DNA from: Arthrobacter methylotrophus
Lineage (GTDB): Bacteria; Actinomycetota; Actinomycetes; Actinomycetales; Micrococcaceae
Direction of reading: 5' to 3'
Assembly (NCBI RefSeq): GCF_039539965.1
Contig: NZ_BAABED010000001.1
Coordinates: 4,774,001 to 4,838,000 of the forward strand
DNA: 64,000 bases
The notes under the pieces were generated by a model, which ran no database searches, had not been told where the DNA came from, and saw only the letters and a list, made by a program, of their open reading frames with translations. Below are positions 49,751 through 58,948 of this stretch, piece after piece (position 1 is the first letter of the stretch; each line of letters begins with the position of its first letter). Position numbers and translations under genes: made by a program.

Positions 49751-52390
49751 ATGGCTACTCCGCTCAATTTGTCCCTGGCCGATTCGGCGCTGCTGACAAA
49801 ATCGCTTCCCCTTGGACTCCTGCGGACGTTCGTCCAATCCGAGGCAGCCCACGACGGAATTACCCCGGAGCTCCTCACTGAGCTCAGAATGCTGGCCCGC
49901 ACCCCGGGGCTTTTGGTGGCCTGCAATTACGGTGGAACCCTCTGCACCGCCGAAGGCGTGTCAACGGAGACGCTCCCGTTGGGGAATGCCGCCGTCGCGC
50001 TCCGGGCCTTGGCCGCCCTGCCGAACACGCACACGGCCGTTATCTCCGGCCGATCGCTGCGGGACCTGGCTGCCGTGTCCAGGCTGCCGGCGGAAGTCCA
50101 TCTGGTAGGTTCGCACGGCGCTGAGTTCGACATGACCTACGCGTACAGCATCTCGATGGCCACAGAGGCGATCCTCCAGCAAGCAGCTATGGCGCTCAAT
50201 GAATCCATCGGCTTCGAAAAGGGCATCAGCATCGAGCGAAAGCCTGTGGCCGTCGCTATCCACACCAGGCCGGCCACGCCTGCAGCGGTTGCACGGGTGA
50301 CCCTCGAAGCGCAGCAGATCGCCCGCGAGCTGGGCCTGGTCTTCATAGTGGACGGATCCGTGTTGGACCTTTCCATTGTGGAGCCGTCCAAAGGCGCCGC
50401 GCTGGAGCATCTGCGCACACAGTTGGGGGCCAGCGCGGCGCTGTTTGCCGGCGACGCGGACAGCGACGAACTCGCTATCGCCACTTTGCGGGGCCCCGAT
50501 CTTGGCTTGCACGTCGGGCCCGGAAAAACATCGGCGCGCTACCGGCTGCCGGACCCGGAATCCTTCGCAAAGGTACTCGCCATCTTGTTCGAACTGCGCC
50601 GGGCATGGTTGTTCGGCGAGGACGCAGTGGGGCTGGAACGGCATTCGATGATCGGCAACGGGACCTCCACTGCGCTGCTCACCCCGGAAGCCAAGATTTG
50701 CTGGATGAGCCATCCTCTCCCGGATTCCGGCTCCCTGTTTGCCCACATCCTCGGGGGCGATCCGGCCGGGCACTTCAGCGTGGAACCGGTCAAGGCGTCG
50801 AAGGTGCTGGGCCAGCGCTACGTGGACAACACCATGATCGTGGAGACGCGCTGGGCCGACGTCACAGTCACCGACTACCTCGAACCGGCCCCGGACGGGA
50901 TCACCAGCCTGGTCAGGGTCATCTCCGGCACAGGCATCGCGCGGATTGTGTTTGCACCGAGGCCGGACTACGCCAATGCGCCGTTCAACATGGAGGTCAG
51001 GGGTGAGGAATTGCACGTGGTGGGCACCTCGGACCCTATTGTCCTTTTCGCTCCCGGAGTCTCATTCAATGTTTCAAGCGACGGCAAACACGGCACCGCC
51101 ACCGCGGAAGTCAGACTCGCGAACGGTCCCGTCGTCATGAACCTCAGGTGCGGAGACACTGAGCCGACGACGCCGGACCCGGCCGGAGAGCTCGCCCGGC
51201 GGGCCGCCGTCGCGCACCAATCCCGGCAGTGGGTCCGTGGGCTGGAACTGCCCGACATGAAACCTTCGTTGGTGCGGCGCTCGGCGCTGGTCCTGAAGGC
51301 GCTGGTGCACGAACCTACCGGGGCCGTCCTCGCGGCGCCCACCACCTCGCTGCCTGAAGGAATCGGCGGCACCCGCAACTGGGACTACCGCTATTGCTGG
51401 CTCCGCGATGGTTCCATGACCGTCAACGCGCTGGTGGATCTCGGTTCTACCGAGGAGGCAGATGGGTTTCTCCGCTGGCTGGGGCGCATCCTGGAGAACG
51501 CGCCGGGACCGGAATGGCTGCATCCCCTGTACTCCGTGACCGGCTCCCCGCTGTCCACGGAGGCCATTATCGAAAGCCTGCCCGGTTACGCCGGATCGCG
51601 GCCCGTGCGGATCGGGAACGCCGCCGATCACCAAGTGCAGCTGGATGTCTTCGGACCGATCGCAGAGCTCATCCACGGGCTGGGCAAGCGGCGCGGCACC
51701 GTGCCGGACGAGCACTGGAAGCTCATGGAGCAGATGGCCTCGGCGGTGCTGGCCCGGTGGCACGAACCGGACCACGGCATCTGGGAAGCGAGGCGCGCGC
51801 CACGGCACCACATCTACACCAAAGTGATGTGCTGGGTGACGCTGGACCGGGCAATGCAGACCGCTGTCCGGTTCCGGCGCCCCCTCGGAGCCGAGTGGGA
51901 GGAAACAGCCAACACTATCCGGGCCGAGGTCCTCCGTGAGGGCTGGGACGATTCCGCCAATTCGTACACCGTGGCGTACGACAGCCCGGACCTGGACGCT
52001 GCCGTGCTGCACATCGGACTCTCCGGCCTTTTGGATGTCCGCGACCAGCGCTTCCTGGACACCGTCACCGCCGTCGAGCGGGAACTTCGGGTGGGTCCCA
52101 CCGTGTTCCGGTACAGGTACGACGACGGCCTGCCGGGTCTGGAGGGCGGGTTCCACATTTGCACCACCTGGCTGATTGAGGCGTACCTTGCCGTGGGTCG
52201 CTTGGATGATGCGTTGGAGTTGTTCAACCAGCTCGTGGCGCTTTTTGGGCCGACGGGTTTGCTTCCCGAAGAGTTCGACCCCGGCACGGAGACCCACTTG
52301 GGCAACCACCCGCAGGCTTACTCGCACCTCGGTTTCATCCGTTGTGCGCAGCTCCTGGACAGGTACCTCGATTCGGTGGACGAAGAGTAG
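49751..52390 (+). CDS. Fusion of a degenerate trehalose-phosphatase (HAD) domain and a GH15 glycosidase/trehalase domain
   Basis: The 879-residue protein has an OtsB-like HAD domain at about residues 20-280 and a GH15 domain at about 290-870. In the HAD domain the catalytic motif I that should read D-x-D-G-T is ACNYGGTL (residues 57-64): the nucleophile Asp is Asn59 and the acid/base Asp is Gly61, so phosphatase activity should be lost. The other motifs (VISGRSLRDL, VEPSKGAAL, LFAGDADSDE) remain. The GH15 domain is intact: GGTRNWDYRYCWLRDGSM, DHGIWEARRAPRHHIYTK and LLPEEFDPGTETHLGNHPQA carry the two expected Glu residues. It probably hydrolyses trehalose or a related alpha-glucoside, with the HAD domain as a regulatory or binding module. 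Confidence 0.85.
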   Translation: MATPLNLSLADSALLTKSLPLGLLRTFVQSEAAHDGITPELLTELRMLARTPGLLVACNYGGTLCTAEGVSTETLPLGNAAVALRALAALPNTHTAVISGRSLRDLAAVSRLPAEVHLVGSHGAEFDMTYAYSISMATEAILQQAAMALNESIGFEKGISIERKPVAVAIHTRPATPAAVARVTLEAQQIARELGLVFIVDGSVLDLSIVEPSKGAALEHLRTQLGASAALFAGDADSDELAIATLRGPDLGLHVGPGKTSARYRLPDPESFAKVLAILFELRRAWLFGEDAVGLERHSMIGNGTSTALLTPEAKICWMSHPLPDSGSLFAHILGGDPAGHFSVEPVKASKVLGQRYVDNTMIVETRWADVTVTDYLEPAPDGITSLVRVISGTGIARIVFAPRPDYANAPFNMEVRGEELHVVGTSDPIVLFAPGVSFNVSSDGKHGTATAEVRLANGPVVMNLRCGDTEPTTPDPAGELARRAAVAHQSRQWVRGLELPDMKPSLVRRSALVLKALVHEPTGAVLAAPTTSLPEGIGGTRNWDYRYCWLRDGSMTVNALVDLGSTEEADGFLRWLGRILENAPGPEWLHPLYSVTGSPLSTEAIIESLPGYAGSRPVRIGNAADHQVQLDVFGPIAELIHGLGKRRGTVPDEHWKLMEQMASAVLARWHEPDHGIWEARRAPRHHIYTKVMCWVTLDRAMQTAVRFRRPLGAEWEETANTIRAEVLREGWDDSANSYTVAYDSPDLDAAVLHIGLSGLLDVRDQRFLDTVTAVERELRVGPTVFRYRYDDGLPGLEGGFHICTTWLIEAYLAVGRLDDALELFNQLVALFGPTGLLPEEFDPGTETHLGNHPQAYSHLGFIRCAQLLDRYLDSVDEE

Positions 52391-52415
52391 CGACGTGCCC
52401 AACTAGCTCGCCCCT

Positions 52416-52485
52416 CACCCAACTAACTCGCACTTGTTGTCGTTTAGAGGGCTCATAACGACAACAACTGCGAGTTAGTTGGGTG
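52416..52485. repeat. P3 palindromic repeat, copy b (70 bp)
   Basis: Arms CACCCAACTAACTCGCACTT and AACTGCGAGTTAGTTGGGTG with inner GTTGTCGTTTAG / TAACGACAAC. It fits exactly between the convergent OtsB-GH15 and AEC transporter genes, ending 1 bp before the AEC stop codon. A partial arm (CCCAACTAGCTCG) lies just to its left at 52398-52410. Confidence 0.9.
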
Positions 52486-52486
52486 C

Positions 52487-53413
52487 TCAGGTGAGCAACA
52501 ACGCGACGGCGATCATCGCTGGGACGGCCACGACGGTGGTGACAAGGACGGTGTCCTTGGCCACCGTGATTCCCGTGTTGTAGCGGCTCGCGGCAACGAA
52601 GACGTTCTGCGCTGTCGGGAGGGCCGACGTGACCACCACGGAGAACAGCGCGTGACCGTCCAAGCCCAGGGTGAAGCGGGCGAAGAGGTACGCCATCGTG
52701 GGGTGGACGAACAGCTTGAACCCGCTCGCAAGCAAGGTGTCAATCCGTCGGCCAGTGTCTTTTTGCAGGGGCCTCGAACCGTTCAGGCTCATCCCGAATG
52801 CCATCAGCATCGCGGGAATGGCGGCCCCGCCGATCAAATGGATCGGCTCCATGACGAGCGGGGGCACTTGCCAACCCGTGCCGGCCACCACGAGGCCGAG
52901 GGCCGAACCAACGATCATGGGATTCCGCACGATCATCAAGACGAACCGCAGGGGAGTGGTGCGGCGGCTGCTGGTGCTCGCGTCGAGGGCCATCAGATAC
53001 ATCGGCGTGAAAAACGCGAGCTGGAAGATCAGCAGCGGCGCCACATAGCTCGCGTCGCCCAGGACGAACACCGCGATGGGGATGCCGAGGTTCGCGGAGT
53101 TGGCCAGGGATGCGCTCATGGAGGACATGAGCGATTCGGGGAGGGATCGTTTGAGCCAGAACTTCACGATGACAAAGAAGAGGGTGCCTGTGGCTACCGC
53201 GCCCACGGCCGTGACCAGGAGTGGCGCCGCGAAGACGTCGTGAAGATGGGCCTTGCCCAAGGTTTCAAAGAGGAGCGCAGGACTTGCCACGAAGAACGTC
53301 AGCCCGCTGAGGACCGAACGCGCGTTGTCTCCCAGGATCCCGCGCTTGCCGACGAACATGCCCACCAGGATGATGGCCCACACCACGAAGAAGCCGGAAA
53401 GGACGCCCAGCAC
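52487..53413 (-). CDS. AEC (auxin efflux carrier) family transporter
   Basis: The 308-residue membrane protein has about ten hydrophobic segments and the family motifs (GKRGILGDNARSVLSGLTFF near the start, ANSANLGIPIAVFVLGDASY in the first half and SALPTAQNVFVAASRY in the second). Relatives export organic acids or malonate; the substrate is unknown. The GTG start lacks a clear ribosome binding site. Confidence 0.83.
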   Translation of the reverse strand: MLGVLSGFFVVWAIILVGMFVGKRGILGDNARSVLSGLTFFVASPALLFETLGKAHLHDVFAAPLLVTAVGAVATGTLFFVIVKFWLKRSLPESLMSSMSASLANSANLGIPIAVFVLGDASYVAPLLIFQLAFFTPMYLMALDASTSSRRTTPLRFVLMIVRNPMIVGSALGLVVAGTGWQVPPLVMEPIHLIGGAAIPAMLMAFGMSLNGSRPLQKDTGRRIDTLLASGFKLFVHPTMAYLFARFTLGLDGHALFSVVVTSALPTAQNVFVAASRYNTGITVAKDTVLVTTVVAVPAMIAVALLLT

Positions 53414-53564
53414 TACGGCATCCGGAGGGGGATGGGCGCGGTATGGCGTGGGTTCACGGTCCCAGCCTAAATCAGCTTTATTTGCCTGTAAGGCCCGACG
53501 GCGGGGTGTTCCGGAATGTGGACTGCGTCATGGGCGCGCTCCGGAGGGGAAACGGCAGGGAACC

Positions 53565-53993
53565 CTAGTTCAGGTCCGCGTTGTTGAGGGCGTGCGGCGG
53601 GCGCATGATGCCCGGGGTGATCCCCTCGGCGGGATCGCTGCCGAGCTGGACGATTTTGTTGGACTTGTCCACATGGACAACCTTGGGCTGGTAGGCCCTC
53701 GCCTCTTCCGTGGTCATCTCCGCATAGGTGATGAGGATGACGACGTCGCCCACGTGCACCAAGTGCGCGGCGGCTCCGTTGATGCCGATGACGCCGGAAC
53801 CACGTTCGCCGGCGATCGTGTACGTCTCGAGGCGCGCGCCATTGCTCACGTCAACAATGGAGACAAGCTCACCCGGGAGGATATCCGCGGCATCCAGCAG
53901 GTCCAGGTCGACCGTCACTGAACCGACGTAGTGCAAATCGGCATGGGTCACCGTGGCGCGGTGGATCTTGGACTTAAACATTGTGCGGTTCAT
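53565..53993 (-). CDS. panD: Aspartate 1-decarboxylase
   Basis: The 142-residue proenzyme makes beta-alanine from aspartate for pantothenate. It begins [20 protein letters not shown] and contains the self-cleavage site in YVGSVTVD (Gly24-Ser25), where Ser becomes the pyruvoyl group, and [12 protein letters not shown]. Length and start fit the actinobacterial family. No other pan gene is adjacent. Confidence 0.96.
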   Translation of the reverse strand: MNRTMFKSKIHRATVTHADLHYVGSVTVDLDLLDAADILPGELVSIVDVSNGARLETYTIAGERGSGVIGINGAAAHLVHVGDVVILITYAEMTTEEARAYQPKVVHVDKSNKIVQLGSDPAEGITPGIMRPPHALNNADLN

Positions 53994-54256
53994 AACGTGA
54001 CAAGTTTAGCGCGCGCCCGCTCGATCGCCGGGTGATGCGTGACACAGGGGTCATTGCAGGAAAGGGGTCAAATCGTGCGCTGCTGTTAACATTCGTTCGT
54101 GAAACTGGTGCACGGGAGTCCGGGGTAGCGCATGCTCGATCCAGCTTTCGAAGACGATCGAAGACGATCGGATGGAATGCGGTGGCGTTCATTTGCTCAC
54201 GTTAGCTCGCTCGACCCGGACGCCTGCTGCGATTTCCTTCGAAGGACCCCCTCAGG
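53994..54256. other. Intergenic region, no gene seen
   Basis: The 263-bp stretch between panD and the small membrane protein holds a short direct repeat (CGAAGACGAT twice, about 54147-54168) and a TAAACT that may be the panD -10. I see no coding gene or RNA. Confidence 0.5.
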
Positions 54257-54598
54257 CTAGGCCCTGCCTCCGGCCTTCCGTGCCCGCCGCCTTTTCAGGG
54301 AGCCGTAAGCTGCGAGCAGGTTGGGAACAACCAGGTAAACGGCCGTTGGAACCACCACGAGGGTCAGGACGAGGGCTCGGAGGGCTGGATGCCAGTATTC
54401 GGTGAGCGGCCCGAGGGCGGTCATGCCGATCGCGACGAGCGGGAAGATGGCCAGCCAGGTAATGATCGCGCGGGTGTGTATCGAAGGCATGTGCATGGAG
54501 GGCATGTGCACGGACGGCGCGGGAGCGGAAACAGACACGGAAACCGTCGCGGGCGCGGCGCTTTCCGCGGGTGCGGTAAGTGGGATTTCGGTGCTCAT
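54257..54598 (-). CDS. Small membrane protein (two to three helices)
   Basis: The 113-residue protein has a polar N-terminus with a short His/Met-rich repeat (HMPSMHMPSIH, residues about 30-40), then two or three hydrophobic segments (IITWLAIFPLVAIGMTALG and ALVLTLVVVPTAVYLVVPN) and a basic tail. The family resembles small actinobacterial membrane proteins next to TetR genes. ATG 54598 follows GGAGAATGTC. It is divergent from the TetR gene with palindromic operators between, so it is probably its target. The Met/His repeat could bind a metal; that is inference. Confidence 0.7.
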   Translation of the reverse strand: MSTEIPLTAPAESAAPATVSVSVSAPAPSVHMPSMHMPSIHTRAIITWLAIFPLVAIGMTALGPLTEYWHPALRALVLTLVVVPTAVYLVVPNLLAAYGSLKRRRARKAGGRA

Positions 54599-54607
54599 GA
54601 CATTCTC

Positions 54608-54677
54608 CAACTAATTAGTTGCTTTCGGGGTGAGTTCAGACTAAACGCCGCTCTCGAGAACTACAACTACTTGGTTG
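54608..54677. promoter_or_regulatory. TetR operator pair
   Basis: A perfect 14-bp palindrome CAACTAATTAGTTG (54608-54621) lies over the start region of the small membrane protein gene. A related sequence CAACTACTTGGTTG (54664-54677) lies before the TetR gene, where TAACAT (54686-54691) is 6 nt before the ATG. Together they suggest autoregulated divergent control. Confidence 0.7.
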
Positions 54678-54697
54678 GAATCTGTTAACATGGATGG

Positions 54698-55294
54698 ATG
54701 GCATGGGACACCGAGCGGACCAAGCGGCTCCTCCTTGAAGCGGCCACCGCCGAGTTCTGCCACTTCGGACTCGCCGGCGCCAGGGTGGACCGCATCGCGG
54801 CAACGGCCGGAGTCAACAAAGAACGCATCTATCAGTACTTCGGGAAGAAGGACCTTCTCTTCGACGCCGTCATCGCGTCCCAGCTCAGCAAGGTGGTGGA
54901 TGAAGTCCGCATCGAGGGCAGCGGTCCCGAAGCCTTGGCCGACTACGCCGGACGGCTCTTCGATCATCACCATCAAGATGCAACCTTGCCGAGGCTGCTG
55001 TTTTGGGAGGGCTTGGAGCGCGGGGACTATGTGGTGAACCGTCCGGACCGGGCCGTGAACTGCACTGACAAGGTTGATGGCGTCATCGGAGCCTTGCCCG
55101 GCACATCGAGGGAAGATGCGGCCGATCTGATGCTTACCATCATTGCGCTCTGTGACGCCTGGCCGGTCCTGCCCGAGCTGGATGGCCTCATGGCCGGCAA
55201 GGGATCGAGCAGGGCGGAGCGGCGCCGGAAAGCGATCGTCCACACCGTGTTCCTAGCTGCGCAGGGGTTGGTCCGGGAGCGCAGTACCGTCTAG
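54698..55294 (+). CDS. TetR family transcriptional regulator
   Basis: The 198-residue protein has the TetR HTH at residues about 8-52 (LLLEAATAEFCHFGLAGARV and AATAGVNKERIYQYFGKKDL) and a C-terminal ligand domain of the TetR_C type. It is divergent from the small membrane protein. Leaderless translation is likely, as a -10-like TAACAT is 6 nt upstream. Confidence 0.88.
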   Translation: MAWDTERTKRLLLEAATAEFCHFGLAGARVDRIAATAGVNKERIYQYFGKKDLLFDAVIASQLSKVVDEVRIEGSGPEALADYAGRLFDHHHQDATLPRLLFWEGLERGDYVVNRPDRAVNCTDKVDGVIGALPGTSREDAADLMLTIIALCDAWPVLPELDGLMAGKGSSRAERRRKAIVHTVFLAAQGLVRERSTV

Positions 55295-55334
55295 GCCAAC
55301 GCCGCCTGACTCCGCGGATGCACGGGAACCGAAG

Positions 55335-56189
55335 CTACGCCTGCTTGTTGAGCGTTCTCCCGATGATCGCCTGCGTCAACGCCTCCACGACCTCGGAGTT
55401 TGCCAACGGGTTGCGGATCAGGGTGAAATCGACATCGCCCACGGGCGGTAGGTCAAAGCGCCGCGTGATCACAGTGAGATCCTCTGGAACCAGCGACGAC
55501 GGCATGACTGCGACGCCAATGCCTGCCCTCACCGCTGCCAGGACGCCCGCGATCTGCCTCGTGGAACACGTGACACGCCAGGTCCGGCCCATGGCCTCGA
55601 GGGCATCGATGGCCAGTTTGCGGCTGACGCTCGGTGCCGGGTAGCAGATCAGCGGCACCGGGCTGGCCGGGTCCAAGACGGTCTGTTCGACGCCGACCCA
55701 GGCGAACTTGTCATGCCGAACTACGGTGCCGTCCTGGGCTTCGCCCACCCACTTCACGAACACGAGGTCGAGCTGGCCCGCATTGACGCGTTTATAAAGC
55801 TGGTCGCTCTGGCTGACCGTGAGCTCGAGGTTGATCTGGGGATACAGTTGCCGGAACTCGCGCAGGATCCGCGGCAGGCCGGTGATGGCGAGATCGTCGG
55901 CCGTTCCGAATCGCAGCCGGCCGCGCATCGCGGATCCGGAGAAATACCTCGCTGCGGAATCGTGGGCGGCCAGGATGTTCCGGGCAAACCCAGCCATGGC
56001 GTCGCCATTGTCCGTCAGCCGAACATCGCGGGTGTCGCGCGCTACGAGCGCCCGTTTGGCCGCAGTCTCCAGCTTTCTCACGTGTTGGCTCACGGTGGGC
56101 TGGGCCAGGCCGAGGCGTTCGGCTGCCTTGGTAAAACTCAAAGTCTCGGCCACGGCCAGGAAAGACCGCAGCTGCACGGGTTCGAACAC
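55335..56189 (-). CDS. LysR family transcriptional regulator
   Basis: The 284-residue protein begins FEPVQLRSFLAVAETLSFTK with the HTH KAAERLGLAQPTVSQHVRKL, followed by a substrate-binding domain. The GTG at 56189, preceded by AAGGAG, is preferred to the ATG at 56231 because that ATG lies within the operator palindrome. It is divergent from the MFS gene at 56272, its likely target. Confidence 0.87.
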   Translation of the reverse strand: MFEPVQLRSFLAVAETLSFTKAAERLGLAQPTVSQHVRKLETAAKRALVARDTRDVRLTDNGDAMAGFARNILAAHDSAARYFSGSAMRGRLRFGTADDLAITGLPRILREFRQLYPQINLELTVSQSDQLYKRVNAGQLDLVFVKWVGEAQDGTVVRHDKFAWVGVEQTVLDPASPVPLICYPAPSVSRKLAIDALEAMGRTWRVTCSTRQIAGVLAAVRAGIGVAVMPSSLVPEDLTVITRRFDLPPVGDVDFTLIRNPLANSEVVEALTQAIIGRTLNKQA

Positions 56190-56224
56190 GGGGCTCCTTG
56201 AAATCGGTACGTTCAAGGAAGTGT

Positions 56225-56239
56225 ATTGCATTTCGCAAT
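56225..56239. promoter_or_regulatory. LysR box
   Basis: ATTGC-N5-GCAAT, a perfect inverted repeat with the T-N11-A form, in the gap between the divergent LysR and MFS genes. Confidence 0.7.
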
Positions 56240-56271
56240 GCTAGTTATACAGCCAATTCACTTCCATAATC

Positions 56272-57729
56272 ATGGCGGCAAACAATAGCGTTAGAGGCAT
56301 CCCAGCGAAACCGTCTATCCAAGGACTACTTTTGGCACCCCCACCGCCCTCAGCGGCAAATGTCAGCCAACCCTCCGTCGATTCACTCGCCGCCGGCAGC
56401 CGCATGGCCCACGCAGCTGGCCCGGATACTGTCACTCAGCCGATCGCCTTAGTGAGCGAACGACTGCCTTGGCGGCACACCTTCATTTCCCTCAAAGTAC
56501 CCAACTTCCGGATTTTCGCCATGGGCCATTTCGTGGCCGTGATCGCCCTCTGGATGCAAAGGATCGCCCAGGACTGGCTGGTACTCCAGCTCTCCGGTTC
56601 CGTCACCGCCGTCGGAATAACCGTGGCGCTGCAGTTCACGCCATCCCTGTTCCTGGGCCCGTGGGGCGGCATGATGGCCGATCGCTTCCCCAAGCGACGC
56701 ATCCTTATCCTGTGCCAGAGCGTGGCGGCCTGCCTCGCGGCCGTCCTCGCCATCCTGGCACTGAGCCACCACATCGAGGTGTGGCATGTCTACATGATCG
56801 CGTTTGTCCTGGGACTCGTGACTGTCCTGGACCAGCCTGCCCGGCAGGTCTTCGTCAATGAGCTTGTGGGACCGAAATACTTGCGCAACGCGATCAGCGT
56901 CAACTCGACCATCTTCCAGCTGGGCGGCTTGATTGGTCCTGCCCTCGCTGGGCTGCTGTTGACGGCAGTCGGCGCCGGCTGGGCCTTCGCCGCGAATGCG
57001 GTCGCTTGCTGTTCCACGGTCACCATGCTGATCATGCTCCGCAAGAACGAACTTTATGTCAGCACGCCCGTGCCAAAACGCAAGGGAATGCTGCAGGAAG
57101 GCCTGCGATACGCCCTCAGCAAGCCCACCATCTACTGGCCGTGGCTCATGGCGGGCTTTGTGGCGGTCTTCGCGATGAGCCTGCCCGTGCTGTTGGCCGC
57201 TTTCGCGGACCACATCTACCACGCGGGTGCCGGCGGCTACGGCTTGCTGAACGCCATGGTTGCCCTGGGCGCGCTCGCCGGAGCCATCACTTCGGCCCGC
57301 CGCCGCCAATTGCGTTTGCGTTCAGTGGTGCTGTGCGCCGGGATGTACGGCTTGATGCTGTGCCTGGCGGCGTTGGCACCGTCCATGGTCTGGCTCTCCA
57401 TCGCTATGGTTCTCTCCGGATTCTGGTGCCTTATGTTCCTGACCGCCGCCAACCAGCTGGTCCAGGTCAGCGCCAACGTGAGCATACGCGGCCGCGTCAT
57501 GAGCCTCTACATCATGGTGCTCATTGGCGGCCAAGCCATCGGTGGACCCACGATGGGCTGGATCGCCGAGCACCTGAACCCGCACGCAGCGCTCTTGGTG
57601 TCAGGCGGGGTGCCCGCGCTCGCAGCGGTGACAGTCGCCGTCGTGCTCGCCCGGAGGTCTGAGTTGCGGCTCAAAGTGAACGTCAGGGATCGACGCCGGA
57701 TGGTACGGATCGTCGCCCAGTCGGCTTAG
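56272..57729 (+). CDS. MFS transporter, EntS-like exporter type
   Basis: The 485-residue protein has a polar N-terminal extension of about 65 residues and then about 12 helices with LSGSVTAVGITVALQFTPSL, GPWGGMMADRFPKRRILILC and a DQPARQVFVNELVGPKYLRN loop, the pattern of the MFS_3/EntS group of small-molecule exporters. The gene is probably under the divergent LysR. A strong hairpin follows. Confidence 0.85.
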   Translation: MAANNSVRGIPAKPSIQGLLLAPPPPSAANVSQPSVDSLAAGSRMAHAAGPDTVTQPIALVSERLPWRHTFISLKVPNFRIFAMGHFVAVIALWMQRIAQDWLVLQLSGSVTAVGITVALQFTPSLFLGPWGGMMADRFPKRRILILCQSVAACLAAVLAILALSHHIEVWHVYMIAFVLGLVTVLDQPARQVFVNELVGPKYLRNAISVNSTIFQLGGLIGPALAGLLLTAVGAGWAFAANAVACCSTVTMLIMLRKNELYVSTPVPKRKGMLQEGLRYALSKPTIYWPWLMAGFVAVFAMSLPVLLAAFADHIYHAGAGGYGLLNAMVALGALAGAITSARRRQLRLRSVVLCAGMYGLMLCLAALAPSMVWLSIAMVLSGFWCLMFLTAANQLVQVSANVSIRGRVMSLYIMVLIGGQAIGGPTMGWIAEHLNPHAALLVSGGVPALAAVTVAVVLARRSELRLKVNVRDRRRMVRIVAQSA

Positions 57730-57740
57730 CGCCGCCTGCA

Positions 57741-57776
57741 GGACAACCAGGCGCCTGGCTGGGCGCCCGGTTGTCC
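57741..57776. terminator. Bidirectional hairpin between convergent genes
   Basis: Stem GGACAACCAGGCGCC / GGCGCCCGGTTGTCC with a 6-nt loop (one mismatch). It lies between the MFS stop and the stop of the AlaDh-like gene. Confidence 0.7.
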
Positions 57777-57781
57777 GCGAG

Positions 57782-58948
57782 CTAAACCAGGCCCCTAGCC
57801 GCAAGGTGCGGATATTCCGCCGCGCGTCCTTGGAACTGCAGCACGTCCGGGTTGCGGATGGTGCCGTCGCGGATCTCGATGGCACGGGAAATCGTCTCGT
57901 TGGCGTCCCAGGTCTCCGGACCCGAAATGACGGTCTCGAGGAACGGCAGGAGCGCTTCGCTGATCTCCCAGCTGGACGAGTTCCACAGGTAGGACGGGCT
58001 GTGGTCCACGGCGTAGTAGTTGATGTGGTCGCCTACGGTGAACATTGGCTCGGCGAACGTCGTGGTCCGCGCCCAACTGAAGCCCATGCCTTCGTCGCAC
58101 GAGACGTCAACGATCAAGCTGCCAGGCTCGAATGCGTCAAGATCCTCGGTCCGCAGGTATGTCAGCGGCGAGTTCGGGTCCTGCAGGGTGCAGTTGACCA
58201 CAATGTCGGCGGTGGCAAGGAACGGAGCCAGCGGCAGGCGTCCACGATCGGTAATGACTTCGCTCAGGAAAGGGGCGTTCTGGTCGTGATCGAACTGCAC
58301 TATTCGCACCGAGTGGATGGGGGAACCGACCGCCGCGACACCGCGGTTGGTCAGCACCTGGACGTCGTGGATGCCGTGCGCATTGAGGGCGGTGACAGCG
58401 CCTCGCGCCGTGGCGCCGAAACCAATCACGACGGCGCTGAGCCGCCTGCCGTAATCACCCGTCGAACCCGTCAGGGCAAGGGCGTGGATGACGGAGCAGT
58501 AGCCTGCAAGCTCGTTGTTCTTGTGGAAAACATGAAGCCCGAAGCCGCCATCGCTGGCCCAGTGGTTCATTGCCTCGAAGGCGATCAAGGTCAGCTTCTT
58601 GTCAATGGCGAGCTGGGTGATGGCGCGGTCCTGGACACAATGGGGCCAACCCCAGAGAACCTGTCCGTCACGGAGTTCGGTCAGGTCTTCCGGCTGCGGC
58701 TTGGGCAGCAGGATGACATCCGAACTCGAGATCAGCTCTTCACGACTCGCCATGCCACCCACCAAGGGTTCCAGTTGGCTGTCCGAAAAGCCGAAGCGCT
58801 CGCCGTAGCCGCGCTCGAGCCGGATGTGCTGCCGGACTTCCGGAGCAACCCGCTCCAGATGCAGGGGATGGACAGGAAGCCGGCGCTCGTCCGGCTTCCG
58901 CGATGACGACATGATGCCGAGGGTCAGGGTGCCTCTATGGCCGCTCAT
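57782..58948 (-). CDS. Alanine dehydrogenase/PNT-domain protein (N5-(carboxyethyl)ornithine synthase-like)
   Basis: The 388-residue protein has the AlaDh_PNT N-terminal domain (GIMSSSRKPDERRLPVHPLH, E-R-G-Y-G-E-R-F-G-F) and an NAD(P)-binding domain (SAVVIGFGATARGAVTALNA). It is closest in pattern to N5-(carboxyethyl)ornithine synthases and saccharopine-dehydrogenase-like enzymes rather than true alanine dehydrogenase. Its ATG overlaps the stop of the 44-residue gene upstream (ATGA). Confidence 0.75.
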   Translation of the reverse strand: MSGHRGTLTLGIMSSSRKPDERRLPVHPLHLERVAPEVRQHIRLERGYGERFGFSDSQLEPLVGGMASREELISSSDVILLPKPQPEDLTELRDGQVLWGWPHCVQDRAITQLAIDKKLTLIAFEAMNHWASDGGFGLHVFHKNNELAGYCSVIHALALTGSTGDYGRRLSAVVIGFGATARGAVTALNAHGIHDVQVLTNRGVAAVGSPIHSVRIVQFDHDQNAPFLSEVITDRGRLPLAPFLATADIVVNCTLQDPNSPLTYLRTEDLDAFEPGSLIVDVSCDEGMGFSWARTTTFAEPMFTVGDHINYYAVDHSPSYLWNSSSWEISEALLPFLETVISGPETWDANETISRAIEIRDGTIRNPDVLQFQGRAAEYPHLAARGLV

